Of a stretch of 64,000 nucleotides of DNA, positions 12,401-25,425 are shown piece after piece. The notes below the pieces were generated by a model, which was not told the origin of the DNA, did not search any database, and saw only the letters and a list, made by a program, of their open reading frames with translations. The stretch covers positions 74,628,501 through 74,692,500 of the forward strand of contig CM077593.1 of the NCBI GenBank assembly GCA_039654915.1. The letters run 5' to 3'. Source of the stretch: Aquilaria yunnanensis. Taxonomy: Eukaryota; Streptophyta; Magnoliopsida; Malvales; Thymelaeaceae. Position 1 is the first letter of the stretch, and the number at the start of each line of letters is the position of its first letter. The position numbers and the translations under genes are program-made.

Positions 12401-13411
12401 TAAGGCAGCAACCCTTGCTCCATTTCCAACACGTAGGTACACTTCACCTCGGGCCAATCTTCTACTTCTATTTAGATCCTACACATTTGCACAAATGTGA
12501 GATTGGCATCTAGTATCCAATACCCAAGATGAGGAAGTAGAAAAGTTAGCCTCTATAACAAGAGTACCTGAAGTGGAAGTCTTACTTCCCTTTTCCTTAG
12601 CAAGTTCTTCAAGATAGAGCATGCAGTTGCGCTTCCAGTGTCCAGGTTGCTTACAATGGAAGCACTCCCCTTCCCTTGCCACACCACCCTTTGGTTTCAG
12701 TGCAGCTGAAGAAGAATTAGCATTAGACTTTCCATTAGCTTTATCCTTCTTCTTGTTGGCTTTTCCCTTTCCCTTGCCCTTTTGAACCATCAAAATGGGT
12801 TTAGCCTTCTTAAGGTTTTGCTCAACAATTCTTAACATGTTGAGCAATTCAGGGAGGGACTTGTCTAGGTCGTTCATGTTATAGTTCATGACGAACTGAC
12901 TGTAGCTTTGAGGCAACGATTGCAAGACTGCATCAATAGCCAACTCTTTCTAAAGAGCAAATCCCAAATTCTCAAGATTCTCAATGTACCCAATCATCTT
13001 GAGCACATGAGGACCTACGGGACTTCCCGCAGACATCTTGCACTGAAACAATGCCTTCGAGGTCTCAAACCTCTCATGCCTAGCTTGCTCTTGGAAAAGC
13101 ATTTTGAGATGTTCGATCATATCGAATGCCCCCATGTTCTCATGTTGCTTCTGAAGCTCAGATTCCATGGTAATAAGCAAGAGGCATGCAACATCCAAAG
13201 CATCATCAGAATGCCTCTTGTGAGCATCCCTTTCAGCTCTTGGAGCAGTGGCAGCAGGCTCATTCGTAATGGGCTGCTCTAGGACATAGGCCTTTCTCTC
13301 TTGCTTGAGGACTATCCTCAAGTTTCGGTACCATTTGAGAAAGTTGGTCCCATTCAGTTTTTCCTTCTCAAGGATCGATCGCAATGAAAGTGTCGATGTG
13401 TTTTGTGCCAT
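9455..13411 (-). pseudogene. C1 gag-pol polyprotein (Ty1/copia), interrupted
   Basis: Starts at the ATG at 13,411 (MAQNTSTLSL). Order on the minus strand: gag; zinc knuckle C-X2-C-X4-H-X4-C at about 12,664-12,623; protease site LDTRCQSH near 12,510; integrase HHCC near 12,110-12,000, catalytic residues D near 11,929, D near 11,750 and E near 11,635 (NGVSERRNR); reverse transcriptase with YVDD at 10,457-10,446; RNase H to about 9,470. Stops interrupt it near 12,948, 12,480, 12,195, 12,113, 11,728, 11,356 and 10,578, and there are frameshifts between 10,580 and 9,740. Most stops stand at codons that are Gln, Trp, Glu or Gly in copia relatives. The protease has Arg where the family has DTG. Not functional. 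Confidence 0.92.
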
Positions 13412-14806
13412 GGTTATCTACAACAGTAAATATGCAGTGTAAAAGTCATGTATTTTAATTCATTGAATAAGGACTTTTATTAAACGATACTCCCACTATT
13501 TTCCTCAAAATAATAACCCTCGATATTATTTCGGAACACCTCGGCGCTAAGGTATTCTAGTGGGCCAAGATCCATATTTGACCACAACCTGAGTTAGCTT
13601 TGGCTTTTCTCTCAAGTTACAGCTATTTAGGTAGGCAACTCCTTGCCAATTGCATCTTATGCAACTCTTGGATAGTTGGGTGAACAACACTTCTCCAAGC
13701 TCATCCCATGAGCTTAAGCCCAACTTTATGCCTCTAAGTCCCTAATCCTATTAGGATGACTTAGTTAAGTCGGACCCAAAGTTAGCAATTTGGATATCAT
13801 TATTATCCCATCGCGCCTTACCATGATGAACATAGGTGCTTTGCTTTGGCAAACCCACCTAATGTTGATCAAAGTCTTGACGAGTGCCAACATTTGGAAG
13901 GCATCACATTTGATGACTTAATATTTGTTTGAGGGATTTTTCGTTTGATCTCACCAATTTGTTATCTCCGATTGTCTTATACATGCATCACATACAAATA
14001 TAAAACATGCATCTCATGCGTTCAAGAAAGTAAACGTGACATGGTTATAGCCCAAACTATGCGATATTCTCAAGCCAATGAGAATATCATAAAAGCCTAA
14101 GAAAAGAAAAGAGTCTTCACAAGCTCCTTCTTTTCCATTCTTGGCTGCCCTTTTGTTGTCACCTCCTTGGACATACCACCTTGGATGATCCTTGGACATA
14201 TCACCTTGGATGATCCCATAATGCACCATTACATCAATAATAGAAACCTCGAGTTACATTCAAGGAGTAAGGTGAGAAGAGAATGTGCAATGAGAGTGAT
14301 AAGAAAAGGCACGACTCGCAGGCCGTATTTACAAGTACAACCAATCAAGGGCTATAACCATGCACCATGCTTCAAACACCAATCAGCATATCATGTGAAA
14401 TCTCATTCAACAAAGATGCATGCCAATTTTTGCACGTTGATTAACCAATTTTTATTTATGTGGCGCTTCGCATACGGCGGTCCCGCTGGCCGGTCAGTGG
14501 GCGGTGGTTCCGCTGACCGGTCAGCGGACGGGGTCAAGGGGAGCCGCCCGAACAGGCCGAATCCGAACCAAGCTAGGGTTTTTGCAACTATTGCAATAAT
14601 CCTACTCCATATAGGTATCTCATACCATTCAATTTCGGGTTAATCTCATTAACCAATTAGTGTCATTTCTTCATATTCGTCATATGTTCATTACGAGTTC
14701 CGGTTTCATGCATCATGAATCAATCTAATTAATCATGTCAGAAAAGCAACCGAACACATAACATCATGCGATTCAACATCAATCCCGATTTAGGGTTTCA
14801 CCAGTA
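13412..14806 (-). other. C1 untranslated leader
   Basis: 1.4 kb between primer site and gag. No convincing ORF. Holds a short GC-rich block at 14,461-14,540 with an 18-bp perfect palindrome (14,510-14,527). The C2 leader is alignable but this block has decayed there. Confidence 0.7.
14510..14527. repeat. 18-bp perfect palindrome in C1 leader
   Basis: CCGCTGACCGGTCAGCGG equals its own reverse complement. A diverged neighbour (CCGCTGGCCGGTCAG) starts about 36 bases to the left. It stands out by high G+C in an AT-rich leader. Confidence 0.85.
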
Positions 14807-14818
14807 GCTCTGATACCA
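14807..14818 (-). other. C1 primer-binding site for initiator Met tRNA
   Basis: Minus strand TGGTATCAGAGC, complementary to the 3' end of plant initiator Met tRNA, one base from the 5' LTR end. Confidence 0.92.
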
Positions 14819-14819
14819 C

Positions 14820-16235
14820 TGATGGGTTTCGGGAGCCAAATAGCGCAGCGGAATTTAACCAAAACTCTCTAGGATCCAAGTGAAATGGGGTAAACCGAGT
14901 GTTCGAAAAATTTCATACTTAATTTTCGGTTGAGATCTCTCACCCAATGTAGAGTCGAATCACAAAACCTGAACAGTTGACATGTTCAGGCTCTCTATGG
15001 TATCCACACGAACCTCTCGGGATCACCATGCTTCCACCACGTCCCGGTAGATGCGTTTCTCTTGCGCTCGCAGTGTTAGCTTGCTTCCTCCAAGGAATTG
15101 CAAGAGAAGAGTGTGGCTGTCCTTTTGGGAGGCTAGGGCAAGGAGACCTACGAATTTCTCATTAGAAGTTGTATTTATAGTGAGACTCAACTTCCAGGCC
15201 TAATAGGTTTCAAAGCCCTTATCTAATTAGGCTTTAATTTCAGGCTTAATAATGGCTCAACTATTGGGCCCATTATTAATATGAAATTATTGTGAAACCA
15301 AAACCCAAATTATTAGCCAATGCATTCTAATGATCCAAATAGCTCTATGTGTGCGACCCAATAGGCTCTTACCATGTTGGTAATGATCATAAATCACATT
15401 TATAATCATAAGCAATGAGCGGTGTCTAGAAACACATCATCGCTACCCAAGTGACAAGATTGTCGATGATTCGACTAAGCCTTTATGATCATCACCGATA
15501 TATGCCATTGTCCCTTTGTCCAAGATATCAAGACTAAGCACGAGACATGGAATGTGTCACTCTCATATAGCCCAATCTTTGGTTTCTTGATTACCGAGTA
15601 GACCAACTTAAACTGATGACATTGATATCGTATATCAACTCATCTGAGCATGGCCATGCATTTTTCTAAGTCTTACTCTATCAAGGGGCCCGAAGATATC
15701 ACTCCCGTTACATAGGAGGGACAAATTCCATCTTGATCATACAAATCCCTCTACATGATATGTGACATACCCAATGACCTCCTTCAAGTTCACTCAGTTA
15801 TGAGCAACAAAGGAAAGTATCAAAGTATGTGACTCACATGTAGGGAACCTTGATGATCTTAGGTCGAAGGACTACATATACCATGATCACTATGAGAATC
15901 ACTTATGACACTCATATAACAATCCATGTAGTGTTCTCATGGTGGGTCGGTCCAGTACACAAGTTCTCCAACTTGTACCCATATGTAGACTACATATCTC
16001 ATATTAGTCTCCACATATGCTAGTCATTATGTATTATTGCAACCCACTCCACAATAATACTAGACCAGGGACATTTAAGAATATCATTATTCTAGGGTTA
16101 CAATTATGTTTGTTAAGTTACGCAGAAACAAAAAAACAAACATAATTGCTAGATTAATGCCTTAATAAAATATCATGACTCAATGTGCAAAAAATACAAT
16201 CATCTCATAATTGGCTTTTGGGCACAACACTAACA
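14820..16235 (-). repeat. C1 5' LTR
   Basis: 1,416 bp, same length as the 3' LTR, TG...CA ends, next to the primer site on the left and to TSD TTTAG on the right. TATA box TATAAATA (minus) at 15,172-15,179. Confidence 0.94.
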
Positions 16236-18801
16236 TTTAGCACCTTGTCAATATATGTACTTTGACTCAGGCTGAGCAATTTTCTAGATCTATCTCTATA
16301 GATCCTAATGCCGAACGCATAGGCTGCTTCACCCAAGTCCTTCATAGAGAAACATTTCCTTAGCCAAGTCTTTGTAGACTGCTTGAAACCTTTTGCAACC
16401 AATCATCCCTTATGGGTAATCACATTACCATCCATGTTAGTTTTCTTCTTGAAAGCCCATTTGCACCCTATAGGTTTTACCTCTTCCGGTGGATCAACCA
16501 AAGTCCATACTTGGTTTTCATACATGGATTCCATCTCGGACTTCATGGCCCCTAGCCACTTCTCAGAGTCAGGCCCCAACATAGCTTGTTGGTAGGTTGT
16601 GGGCTCATCCTGATCCATGAGCATCACATCGCCAGTGTGAGTCACGAGAAATCCATATCTCTCGGGCTCACGCCGAGTCCTACCAGGCCTATGTGGGCTC
16701 TGTGCTACAGGAATAGACTCATGAATCACAACATCTTATGGTGTCTATTCAGGTTCAAATTTAGGTTCGAAGTCCCTATGTTGTTCTTAAATTTCTTCAA
16801 GTTCTACTTCCCTCCCACTGGTTCCTTTAGAGATAAACACTTTTCTCTAGAGAGACACCAATTCGAGCAACAAACACTTTTTGCTTAGAAGGATTGTAGA
16901 AAAAGTAACCCTTTGATTCTTTGGGATACCCAATAAAGAGACATTTACGAGATTTGGGCCCTAGCTTGTTAGAGGATTGACCTTTCACATAAGTGTCACA
17001 GCCCCAAATCTTCATAAAAGACAAACTGGGATGCCTCCCACTCCATATCTCAAGTGGTGTTTTTTCAACCGATTTAGATGCAACTCGGTTTAGTGTAAAA
17101 GTGACTGTCTCTAGAGCATGTCCCAAGAAGGAGTTCGGAAGGCCAACTTGACTCATCATAGATTAAACCATGTCTAACAGACTTCGATTTCTCCTTTCAG
17201 ATACACCATTCCATTGAGGTGTACCAGGTGGAGTGAGTTGTGATACTATACCACACTCCTTTAGATAGTCAAGGAATTCTCGATCCAAGTATTCTCAACC
17301 TCGATCTGATTGAAGTACTTTGATACTCTTCTCGAGTTGATTCTCTACTTTATTCTTGAATTCTTTGAACTTTTCAAAGAATTCTGACTTGTGTCTCATG
17401 AGATAGACATAGCCATATCTATTGAAGTCATCAGTAAAGGTAATGAAAGTATTGGAAACCTCCTCTAGCATGTGTAGACATAGGGCCACATACATCACTA
17501 TGTATAAGTCTGAATAAGTCATTAACCCTTTCACTTTGTCTAATGAAAGGGGTTTTGGCCATCTTGCCCAATAAACATGATTCACATGTCTCATATGATT
17601 CAAAATCAAATGAGTCAAAGAGTCCATCCTTATAGAGCTTGGATATGCTGGTCTTATTTATATGGCCCAAATGACAGTGCCAGAGATAGGTCGAGTTCAA
17701 ATCATTTAATCTGACCTTCTTGGTATTTACATTATAGATTGAATTTTTGAGTTCTAGAACATACAAATCATTGCTAAGTCGAGCACTACCATAAAAGATT
17801 TCATTCAAATAAATAGAACAACTTTTGTCCTTCATTATAAATGAAAAAACTTTCTTGTCCAAAGAAGAAACAAAAATCAAATTTATACTAATAGTAGGCA
17901 CAAAGTAGCAATTGTCTACTGCTAAAAGTAATCCACTAGGCAAAGTGAGAACATAAATCCCTAAGGCTAAGGCAGCAACCCTTGCTCCATTTCCACACGT
18001 AGGTCCACTTCACCGTGGGCCAATCTTCTACTCCTACTTAGATCCTACACATTTGCACAAATGTGAGATTGGCATCTAGTATCCAATACCCATGATGAGG
18101 AAGTAGAAAAATTAGCCTCTATAACAAAAATACTTGAAGTGGAAGTCTTACTTCTCTTCTCCTTAGCAAGTTCTTCAAGATAGAGCTTGCAATTGCACTT
18201 AAAGTGTCCAGGTTGCTTACAATGGAAGCACTCCCCTTCCTTAGCCACACCACCAGATGGCTTCAGTGCAGCTGAAGAAGAATTAGCATTGGACTTTCCT
18301 TTAACTTTATCCTTCTTCTCATTGGCTTTTCCCTTTCCTTTGCCTTTTTGTACCATCATAATGGGCTTAGCCTTCTTAAGGTTTTGCTCAGCAGTTTTCA
18401 ACATGTTGAGCAATTCAGGGAGGGACTTTTCAAGGTCATTCATGTTATAGTTCATGATGAACTGACTATAGCTTTTGGGCAACGATTACAAGACTACATC
18501 AACAGCCAACTCTTTCTAAAGAGCAAATCCCAAACTCTCAAGATTCTCAATGTACCCAATCATCTTGAGCACATGAGGACCCATAAGCCTTCCCTCTGAC
18601 ATTTTGTACTGAAATAATGCCTTAGAGGCCTCAAACCTCTCATGCCTAGCTTTCTCTTGGAAAAGCATTTTGAGATGTTCAATCATATCGAATGAACCCA
18701 TGTTCTCATGTTGCTTCTGAAGCTCAGATTCGATGGAAATAAGCATGCAGCAAGCAACATCCAAAGCATCATCAGAATGCCTCTTTTGAGCATCCTTTTC
18801 A
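16236..18801 (-). pseudogene. C2 gag-pol fragment with reverse transcriptase core deleted
   Basis: Minus-strand order from high to low: gag (from 18,801), zinc knuckle near 18,230-18,189, protease site LDTRCQSH near 18,060, integrase zinc finger and core (17,700-17,150), linker, RT start, then a jump at 16,380/16,381 from VAKGFKQ to KTWLRKCFSMKDLG. Compared with C1 about 410 bp are missing, including YVDD; both sides share TG. Several stops and frameshifts elsewhere. gag is interrupted at 18,801 by T1 and continues at 21,291. Confidence 0.88.
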
Positions 18802-21290
18802 TGTTACCCACTCTGGGGTAGTCCAATTATGGTGCCAAAATTGTGTATTTAGACTCCCAGGATTGGTAATGTTCTGGAGGCCATCAGAACACTACCCTTA
18901 TTGTGCATACCCAAGTGGCCCTCTTGGGCACTATGTAAATACATGCATAATGGTCCAACCATCACACACATATTCACATTTCATGCACACCATGGTAGAA
19001 AAGAAGGAAAATAGTAGCACAAGTCTTAATCTTGGCTACCACACATTAGGCAATCTTGTTAAATTATAGTGACCAGCCACTGCACCTGTAACTTCCACTA
19101 ATAAACTGTATCATTCTAGCCTCATACCACCTTGCTTTATTTACTCCATTATCAAGTAGAGACTTAGATCAAACCAAGGAATTTTTTTTTACATCAATAG
19201 CCCACCTATGGACCAAGCTATGGATTTTTTAAGTTGGTTACAAAATTCCAACCAAATAAACAGTAACTCAGCCAACTTTGCAACATCATATCTTTGGCTA
19301 CAGGGCTCTAAATCCATAAATTGCAAAGCCCAGTTAACCCTCTAGATGTCCTCTAGGCGTGGCCAAAATTTCATACCAATATTAATTCTACACAGGGAGA
19401 TGTTAAACTTTAGGTCCAGAGTCAAAATTCTGGCAACTTTTGGACTATTTTGCCCATACAAGTTTTCCAAACCATGCAAACACTTCATTCACAAGGGGAA
19501 AGCCCTCCAAGGCTATCCCATATATGTACATTACACATAAGAATTACATTTCCTTTCTTTTAACAACTTTATGTGGCCAAAACAGAATTTACAAGTAAGC
19601 AGCCCATCATTCACACTTAGGCAGCTTTGCACCACATCACTTACATAGCCAAAACATTACTCAAATGTTCACATGCTTGTCTCATTTTACATACAATACA
19701 TGTACATGCATACATACACTACAATATGGTCTTAACTCATCTAAATACACACCCTAAGTTACAGGAGTGCCTGAGACACAATGGACTCCAGAACAGGATG
19801 CTGGACAGCTGCTGCACAACACAATATGTACCACCATTAAAAATACCAAATGTGCTCCTAAAATCACCAAAATTTCCAGATCACAACTAGACAAATGAAA
19901 GTTCATGTACCTGAGATTTCAGATCAAAAATCAAACTACAAAGGTTAGTTTAAAGGTGATCTTCCAGCTGCACCTGAAATGACAGAATTGAGGGGAGTAA
20001 GTTTCATTGAGAAACTTAGTAAGGGTAACACTTGGTTTCTTAAGGTAATGTGATCCTCATTAAAACCTGCATCCAAATAAACTAAAGCACAAAAAATACA
20101 ATGCATATATACAAGATATAGCAACTAAATGCAGCAGCCAAACACAAACAACAAACACATGAAATGCAGCAGCAACAATAACCATAGATTAGCCCATAAA
20201 ACATGTAATAAACTTAAATAAATCACTATGGCAGCCCTCCTCAAGCTAATGCTTGGTCTTAGGAGGATTTTAACAGTAGTTAGTACTAACTTTGGGCTCT
20301 AGAAACCCTCACTTTACTGCCATCATTGTGCACTTCACACTAGGTCACAAAACCTTCAATAAGTGCACTCCCCTCACTAAGCTTGGTTCATCAAGCTCGT
20401 GGCTCTCTTCCAAGCTTAGCCCTAGCTCCATGGATGTTTGAAAATTGCAGAAAACATTCCATGAGAGCAAGAGAACCCTTACCAAAGTGGGTAGGCTGAA
20501 AATCAAGCTTGATCCTTGAAGTATCCAAGAAATAGCTCTAGTTTGCTTCCAGTTGCTTCCTTTTGCCTTCAATTTCAATCAATTGCAAGTTTGAAGCCGT
20601 GGTGGCTATGGAGGAAGTATGGTTGTGTTCTAGGGCTGGGGGAGGACGAAAATGAGAGAGGGATAAATGATTTGGCCACTTAAATGGCCTTAAATGAGCT
20701 TAAGGGCACAAAACACACTTAACAAGCTTAACCTTGCTTTATGTCATTTTCTTTCTCACTAATTATGGTTTCTTTGTCTTAAACTCATTGGTACACATGG
20801 GCCCAACATTTTTGACTAATTATCAAGTCTTGGCTGCCTCCCCCATGGTGGGATAATTCCACAATTCCACCCGTACACTTAAGTCAAAAGCTTGAACACC
20901 TTAAGGTTTACACTAAGACATTTAGGTCCTTAATGCCTTTAGTGTTTCCTTTGTCCAAACTTGTCTTCCATGAGCAATTAGGTCCTCCAATAGCACTTTC
21001 ATACCATTTATATCCTTCCCATAACTCTCTAAGTCTCTTTCTTGATAGTTTTTCAATTGAGTACCCGAATTTCTAAAACCTCACAAAAAAGTCCATGCGT
21101 TGCTTGGCAAACAAGCAATCCTTAAGGCTTTTCTTTGGGGCCAAGTTACCAACTTGGAACACTTTTAAGGAGGTGTTGATCATGCCTTTTACCCCCCACA
21201 CTTCAATCACTATGGTGAGAATTACACAATATAATGGTTTTTAGCCATTATGACACACTTCTAATTCTCTCATTTTGTGAAGTGGTAACG
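18802..21290. mobile_element. T1: solo-LTR-like unit of the T family
   Basis: 2,489 bp, begins TGTTACCC and ends GGTAACG (one change from GGTAACA). Perfect TSD TTTCA at 18,797-18,801 and 21,291-21,295, inside C2 gag; removing it restores the sequence seen in C1. No coding sequence; the ORFs of 60-90 aa have no domain. Alignable with T2, T3 and T4. Confidence 0.85.
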
Positions 21291-21471
21291 TTTCAGCTCT
21301 TGGAGTAGTGGCAATAGGCTCATTCAAAATGGGTTGCTCTAGGACATAAGTCTTTTTTTCTTACTTGAGGACTATCCTCAAATTTTGGTACCATTTGAGA
21401 AAGTTGGTCCCATTCAATTTTTCCTTCTCAAGGATCGATCGCAATTAAAGTGTTGATGTGTTTTGTGCCAT
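21291..21471 (-). pseudogene. C2 gag start
   Basis: Start ATG at 21,471 (MAQNTSTL as in C1). Continues at 18,801 after removal of T1. The codons following the start contain differences from C1, including a shift soon after the first residues, so it is decayed. Confidence 0.8.
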
Positions 21472-21873
21472 GGTAATCTACAACAGCAAATATTTAGTGT
21501 AAGAGTCATGTATTTTAATTCATTTAAAAAGGACTTTTATTAAATGATACTCCCACTATTTTACTCAAAATAATAACACTTGATGTTATTTCGAAACACC
21601 TTAGCACTAAGGTATTCTAGTGGGCCAAGATCCGTATTTCACCACAACCTGAGTGAGCCTTCACTTTTCTCTGAAGTTGTTGTTATTTAGGTCGGCAACT
21701 CCTTGCCAATTGCATCTTATGCAACTTTTAGGTAGTTGGGTGAACAACACTTGTCCAAGATCATCTCATGAACTTAAGCCCAACCCTATGCCTCTAAGTC
21801 CCCAACCCGATTAGGATGACTTAGTTAAGTCGGACCCAAAGTTAGCAATTTGGATATCATTATTATCCTATTG
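21472..21873 (-). other. C2 leader, part next to gag
   Basis: Untranslated; aligns with C1 13,412-13,810. Ends at TATTG (21,869-21,873), the decayed left TSD copy of T2. Confidence 0.7.
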
Positions 21874-24328
21874 TGTTACCCACTCCAGGGTTGTCTAATT
21901 ATGGTGCCAAAATTGTGCATTTAGACTCTCAGGATTGGTAATGTTCTATAGGCCATCAAAACACTACCCTTCGTGTGCATACCCAAGTGGCCCTCTTGGG
22001 CACTATGTAAACAAATGCATATTGGTCCAACCATAACACACATATTCACATTTCATGCACACTATGGCAGAAAGAAAACACTAGCACAAGTCTTAATCTT
22101 GGCTACCACACTTTAGGCAATCTTGTTAAGTTCTAGTGACTAGCCACTGCACCTGTCACTTCCACTAATAAACAGTATCATTCTGGCCATGTGCCCTCCT
22201 ATTTTATTTACTCCATTATCAAGTAGAGACTTAGAGAAAACCAAGAAATTTTGTTTTACATCAATGGCCCACCTATGGACCAAGTTATGGACTTTTGAAG
22301 TTGGTTACAAAATTCTGACCAAATGAACAATAACTTAGCCAACTTTACAACGTCATATCTTTGGCTACAGAAATCCAAATTGAGAAATTCAAAATTCCAG
22401 TTCAACCATTAGATGTTTTCTAGGTGTGGTCAAAATTTCATACCAAGATTCCTTCTACATAGGGAGATATAGAACTTTATGACCATTTTGCCCATATAAA
22501 ATTTCATAAGTGTGCAAACACTCCATTCACAAAGGGAAAGCCCGCCAAAGCTACCCCATATATGTTCATTATACATAAGAGTTACATGCTCTTGCATCTA
22601 GCAACTTTATGTGGCCAAAACAGAATTTACGAGTAAGCAGCCTATCATTCACACTTAGGCAGCTTTGCACCACATCACTTACATAGCCAAAACATTACTC
22701 AAATGTTCACATACTTGTCTGATCTTACATACAATACATGTACATGCATACATGCACTACAATATGGTCTTAACTAGGCTAAATACGCACCCTAGGTTAC
22801 AAGAGTGCCTAAGACACAATGGACTCCAGAAATAGGATGCTGGACAGTTGCTGCACAACACAATAAGTACCACCATTAAAATACCAAATGTACTCCTAAA
22901 ATCACCAAACTTTCCAGATCATAACTAGATATACGGATGTTTATGTACCTTAAATTTCAGATCAAAACTCAAACCACAAATGTTAGTTAGAATGAGATCT
23001 TTCTGCTGGACCTGAAATGACAGAATTGAGGGGAGTAAGTTTCATTGATAAACTTAGTAAGGGTAACACTTGGTTTCTTAAGGTAATGTGATCCTCATTA
23101 AAACCTGCATCCAAAGACACTAAAACACAAAAACCACAATGCATATATACAAGATATAGCAACCAAATGCAGCAGCCATTCACAAAAAACAAACACATGA
23201 AATATGGCAGCAACATATACCATAGGTTAGTCCATAAAACATGTAAGAAACATAACCAAATCACTATGGCAGCCCTCCTCAAGCTAATGGTTGGTCTTAG
23301 GAGGATTTTAACAATAGTTAGTACTAACTTTGTGCTCTAGAAACCCTCATTTCACTGCCATCATTGTGCACTTGACAATAGGCCACAAACCTTCAATAAG
23401 TGCACACCCCTCACTAAGCTTGGTTCATCAAGCTCATGGCTCTGTTCCAAGCTTAGCCCTAGCTCCATGGATGTTTGAAAATTGCAAAAAATAGTCCATG
23501 AGAGCAAGAGAATCCATACCTTGATGGGTATACTAAAATTGGAGCTTGATCTTAGGTGCACTCAAGTCTTAGCACCACATAGCTTCCAATTGCTTCCTTT
23601 TGCCTTCAATTTCAATCAATTTCAAGTTTGAATGTGTGGTGGCTATGGAAGAAGTGTGGTTGTGTTCTTGGGCTGGTGGAGGATAAAAATGAGAGAGGGA
23701 TAAGTGATTTGGCCACTTAAATGGCCTTAAATGAGCTTAAGGGCACAAAACACACTTAGACAAGCTTAACCTTGCTTTATGTCATTTTCCTTCTCACTAA
23801 TTATGATTTCTTTGTCTTAAACTCATTGGTACACATGTGCCCAACATTTTTGACTAATTATCAAGTCTTGGCTGCCTCCCCCATGGTGGGATAATTCCAC
23901 AATCTCACACTTTGACTTACATCAAAAGCTTGAACACCTTAAGGCTTAGACTAGGACATTTAGGTCCTTAATGCCTTTAGTGTTTCCTTTGTCCAAAATT
24001 GTCTTCCATGAGAAATTTGGTTCCCAATAGCACTTTCATACCATTCATATCCTTCCCATAACTCTCCAAGTCTCTTTCTTGAGAATTTTGCAATTGAGTA
24101 CCTAAATTTTTAAAACCTTACAAAAAAGTCCAAAGGTTGCTTGACAAAAAAAGCAATCCTTAAGGCTTTTCTTGGGGGCCAAGTTACCAACTTGGAACAC
24201 TTTTAGGGAGGTGTTGATCATGCCTTTTACCCCCCATACTTCAATCACTCTGGTGAGAATTACATAATATAATGGTTTTTAGCCATTATGACACACTTGT
24301 AATTCTTCCATTTTGTGAGGTGGTAACA
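21874..24328. mobile_element. T2: solo-LTR-like unit of the T family
   Basis: 2,455 bp with intact ends TGTTACC and GGTAACA. TSD TATTG (left) versus CATCG (right); C1 has CATCG here, so the left copy changed by two C-to-T transitions. Inserted in the C2 leader. Non-coding; close relative of T1 in the same orientation. Confidence 0.85.
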
Positions 24329-25412
24329 CATCGCGCCTTACCAAGATGAACATAGGTGCTTTGCTTTGGCAAATACACCCAATGTTGATCAAAGTCTTGA
24401 CAAGTGCCAACATTTGGAAGGCATCACATTTAATGACATAATATTTTGTTTGAGGGATTTTTCATTTTGATCTCACGAATTATTATCTCCGATTGTCTTA
24501 TACATGCATCACATACAAATATAAAACATGCATCTCATGCTAAAAACAAAGTAAACGGGACATGGTTATAGCCTAAACTATGAGATATTCTCAAGCCAAT
24601 GAGAATATCATAAAAACCTAAGAAAAGAAAAGGGTCTTCACAAGCTTTTTCTTTTTCTTGATTAGTTACCCTTTTGTTGTCACCTCCTTGGACACACCAC
24701 CTTGGACAATCCCATATTGTAAAATTACATCAATAATAGAAACCTTGAGTTACATTCGAGGGGACTAAGGTGAGAATAGAATGTACAATGAGAATAAAAA
24801 GAATAAGCCATGACTCGCAAGCCGTATTTACAAGTACAACCAACAAGGGCTATAACCATGCACCATGCTTCAACCACCAATCAGCATATCATGTCAAATC
24901 TCATTCAACAACATAGCATGCCAATTAACGCATATTAATTAACTAGTTTTTATTAATGTGGTGCTTCGCATACGGAGGTCTCGCTGGCCAGTCAACAAGC
25001 GTGATCAAGGGGAGCTGCCCTTGTGGGGGGTTGTACTGCCCCCCAATGCAAAAACTTGTCTTACAATTTTGTTACCTGAGATCTTCTATTTCAAGCAACT
25101 AAGCACCCAAGACCACCTCCATTTGAGCCACCAAAAGTACTCAACTCTCAGTGCCCGAATAACCCTAATCTGATCCATGTTAGGGTTTTGCAACTATTGC
25201 AAGAATCCTAACCCATATAAGTATCTCATACCAATCAATTTAAGGTTAATCTTATTAACCAATTTGTGTTGTTCCTTCATATATCACACATATACATTAT
25301 GAGTTCCAACTTCATGCATCATGAATCAATCTAATTAAGCATGATCAAAACATTAGAACACACAACATGTCATGCGATTTGACATTCAATCCCGATTTAC
25401 GTTTCACAAGTT
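24329..25412 (-). other. C2 leader, part next to primer site
   Basis: Aligns with C1 13,807-14,806. The GC-rich block of C1 is reduced here (near 24,960-25,010). No credible ORF. Confidence 0.7.
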
Positions 25413-25424
25413 GCTCTGATACCA
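25413..25424 (-). other. C2 primer-binding site for initiator Met tRNA
   Basis: Minus strand TGGTATCAGAGC, identical to that of C1 and adjacent to the LTR end. Confidence 0.9.
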
Positions 25425-25425
25425 C

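Larger units (their letters stand above)
8039..16235 (-). mobile_element. C1: complete-length Ty1/copia element nested in C2
   Basis: 8,197 bp. Two LTRs of exactly 1,416 bp (8,039-9,454 and 14,820-16,235), both TG...CA; perfect TSD TTTAG (8,034-8,038 and 16,236-16,240); polypurine tract, gag-pol, leader and initiator-Met primer site in order. All structural parts needed for an element are present, but gag-pol has several stops and frameshifts. The LTRs differ by scattered mostly transition changes, so the insertion is not very recent, though it postdates C2. Confidence 0.95.

Noticed and set aside
14807..14818. GCTCTGATACCA, resembling the 3' end of a tRNA gene
   Set aside because: Only 12 bases match and they abut an LTR: it is a primer site, not a tRNA gene. 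The same applies at 25,413.
19000..24300. T units as MITEs or hAT/Mutator derivatives
   Set aside because: 5-bp TSDs with TG...CA ends and 2.45-kb length fit LTRs; hAT gives 8 bp and Mutator about 9 bp.
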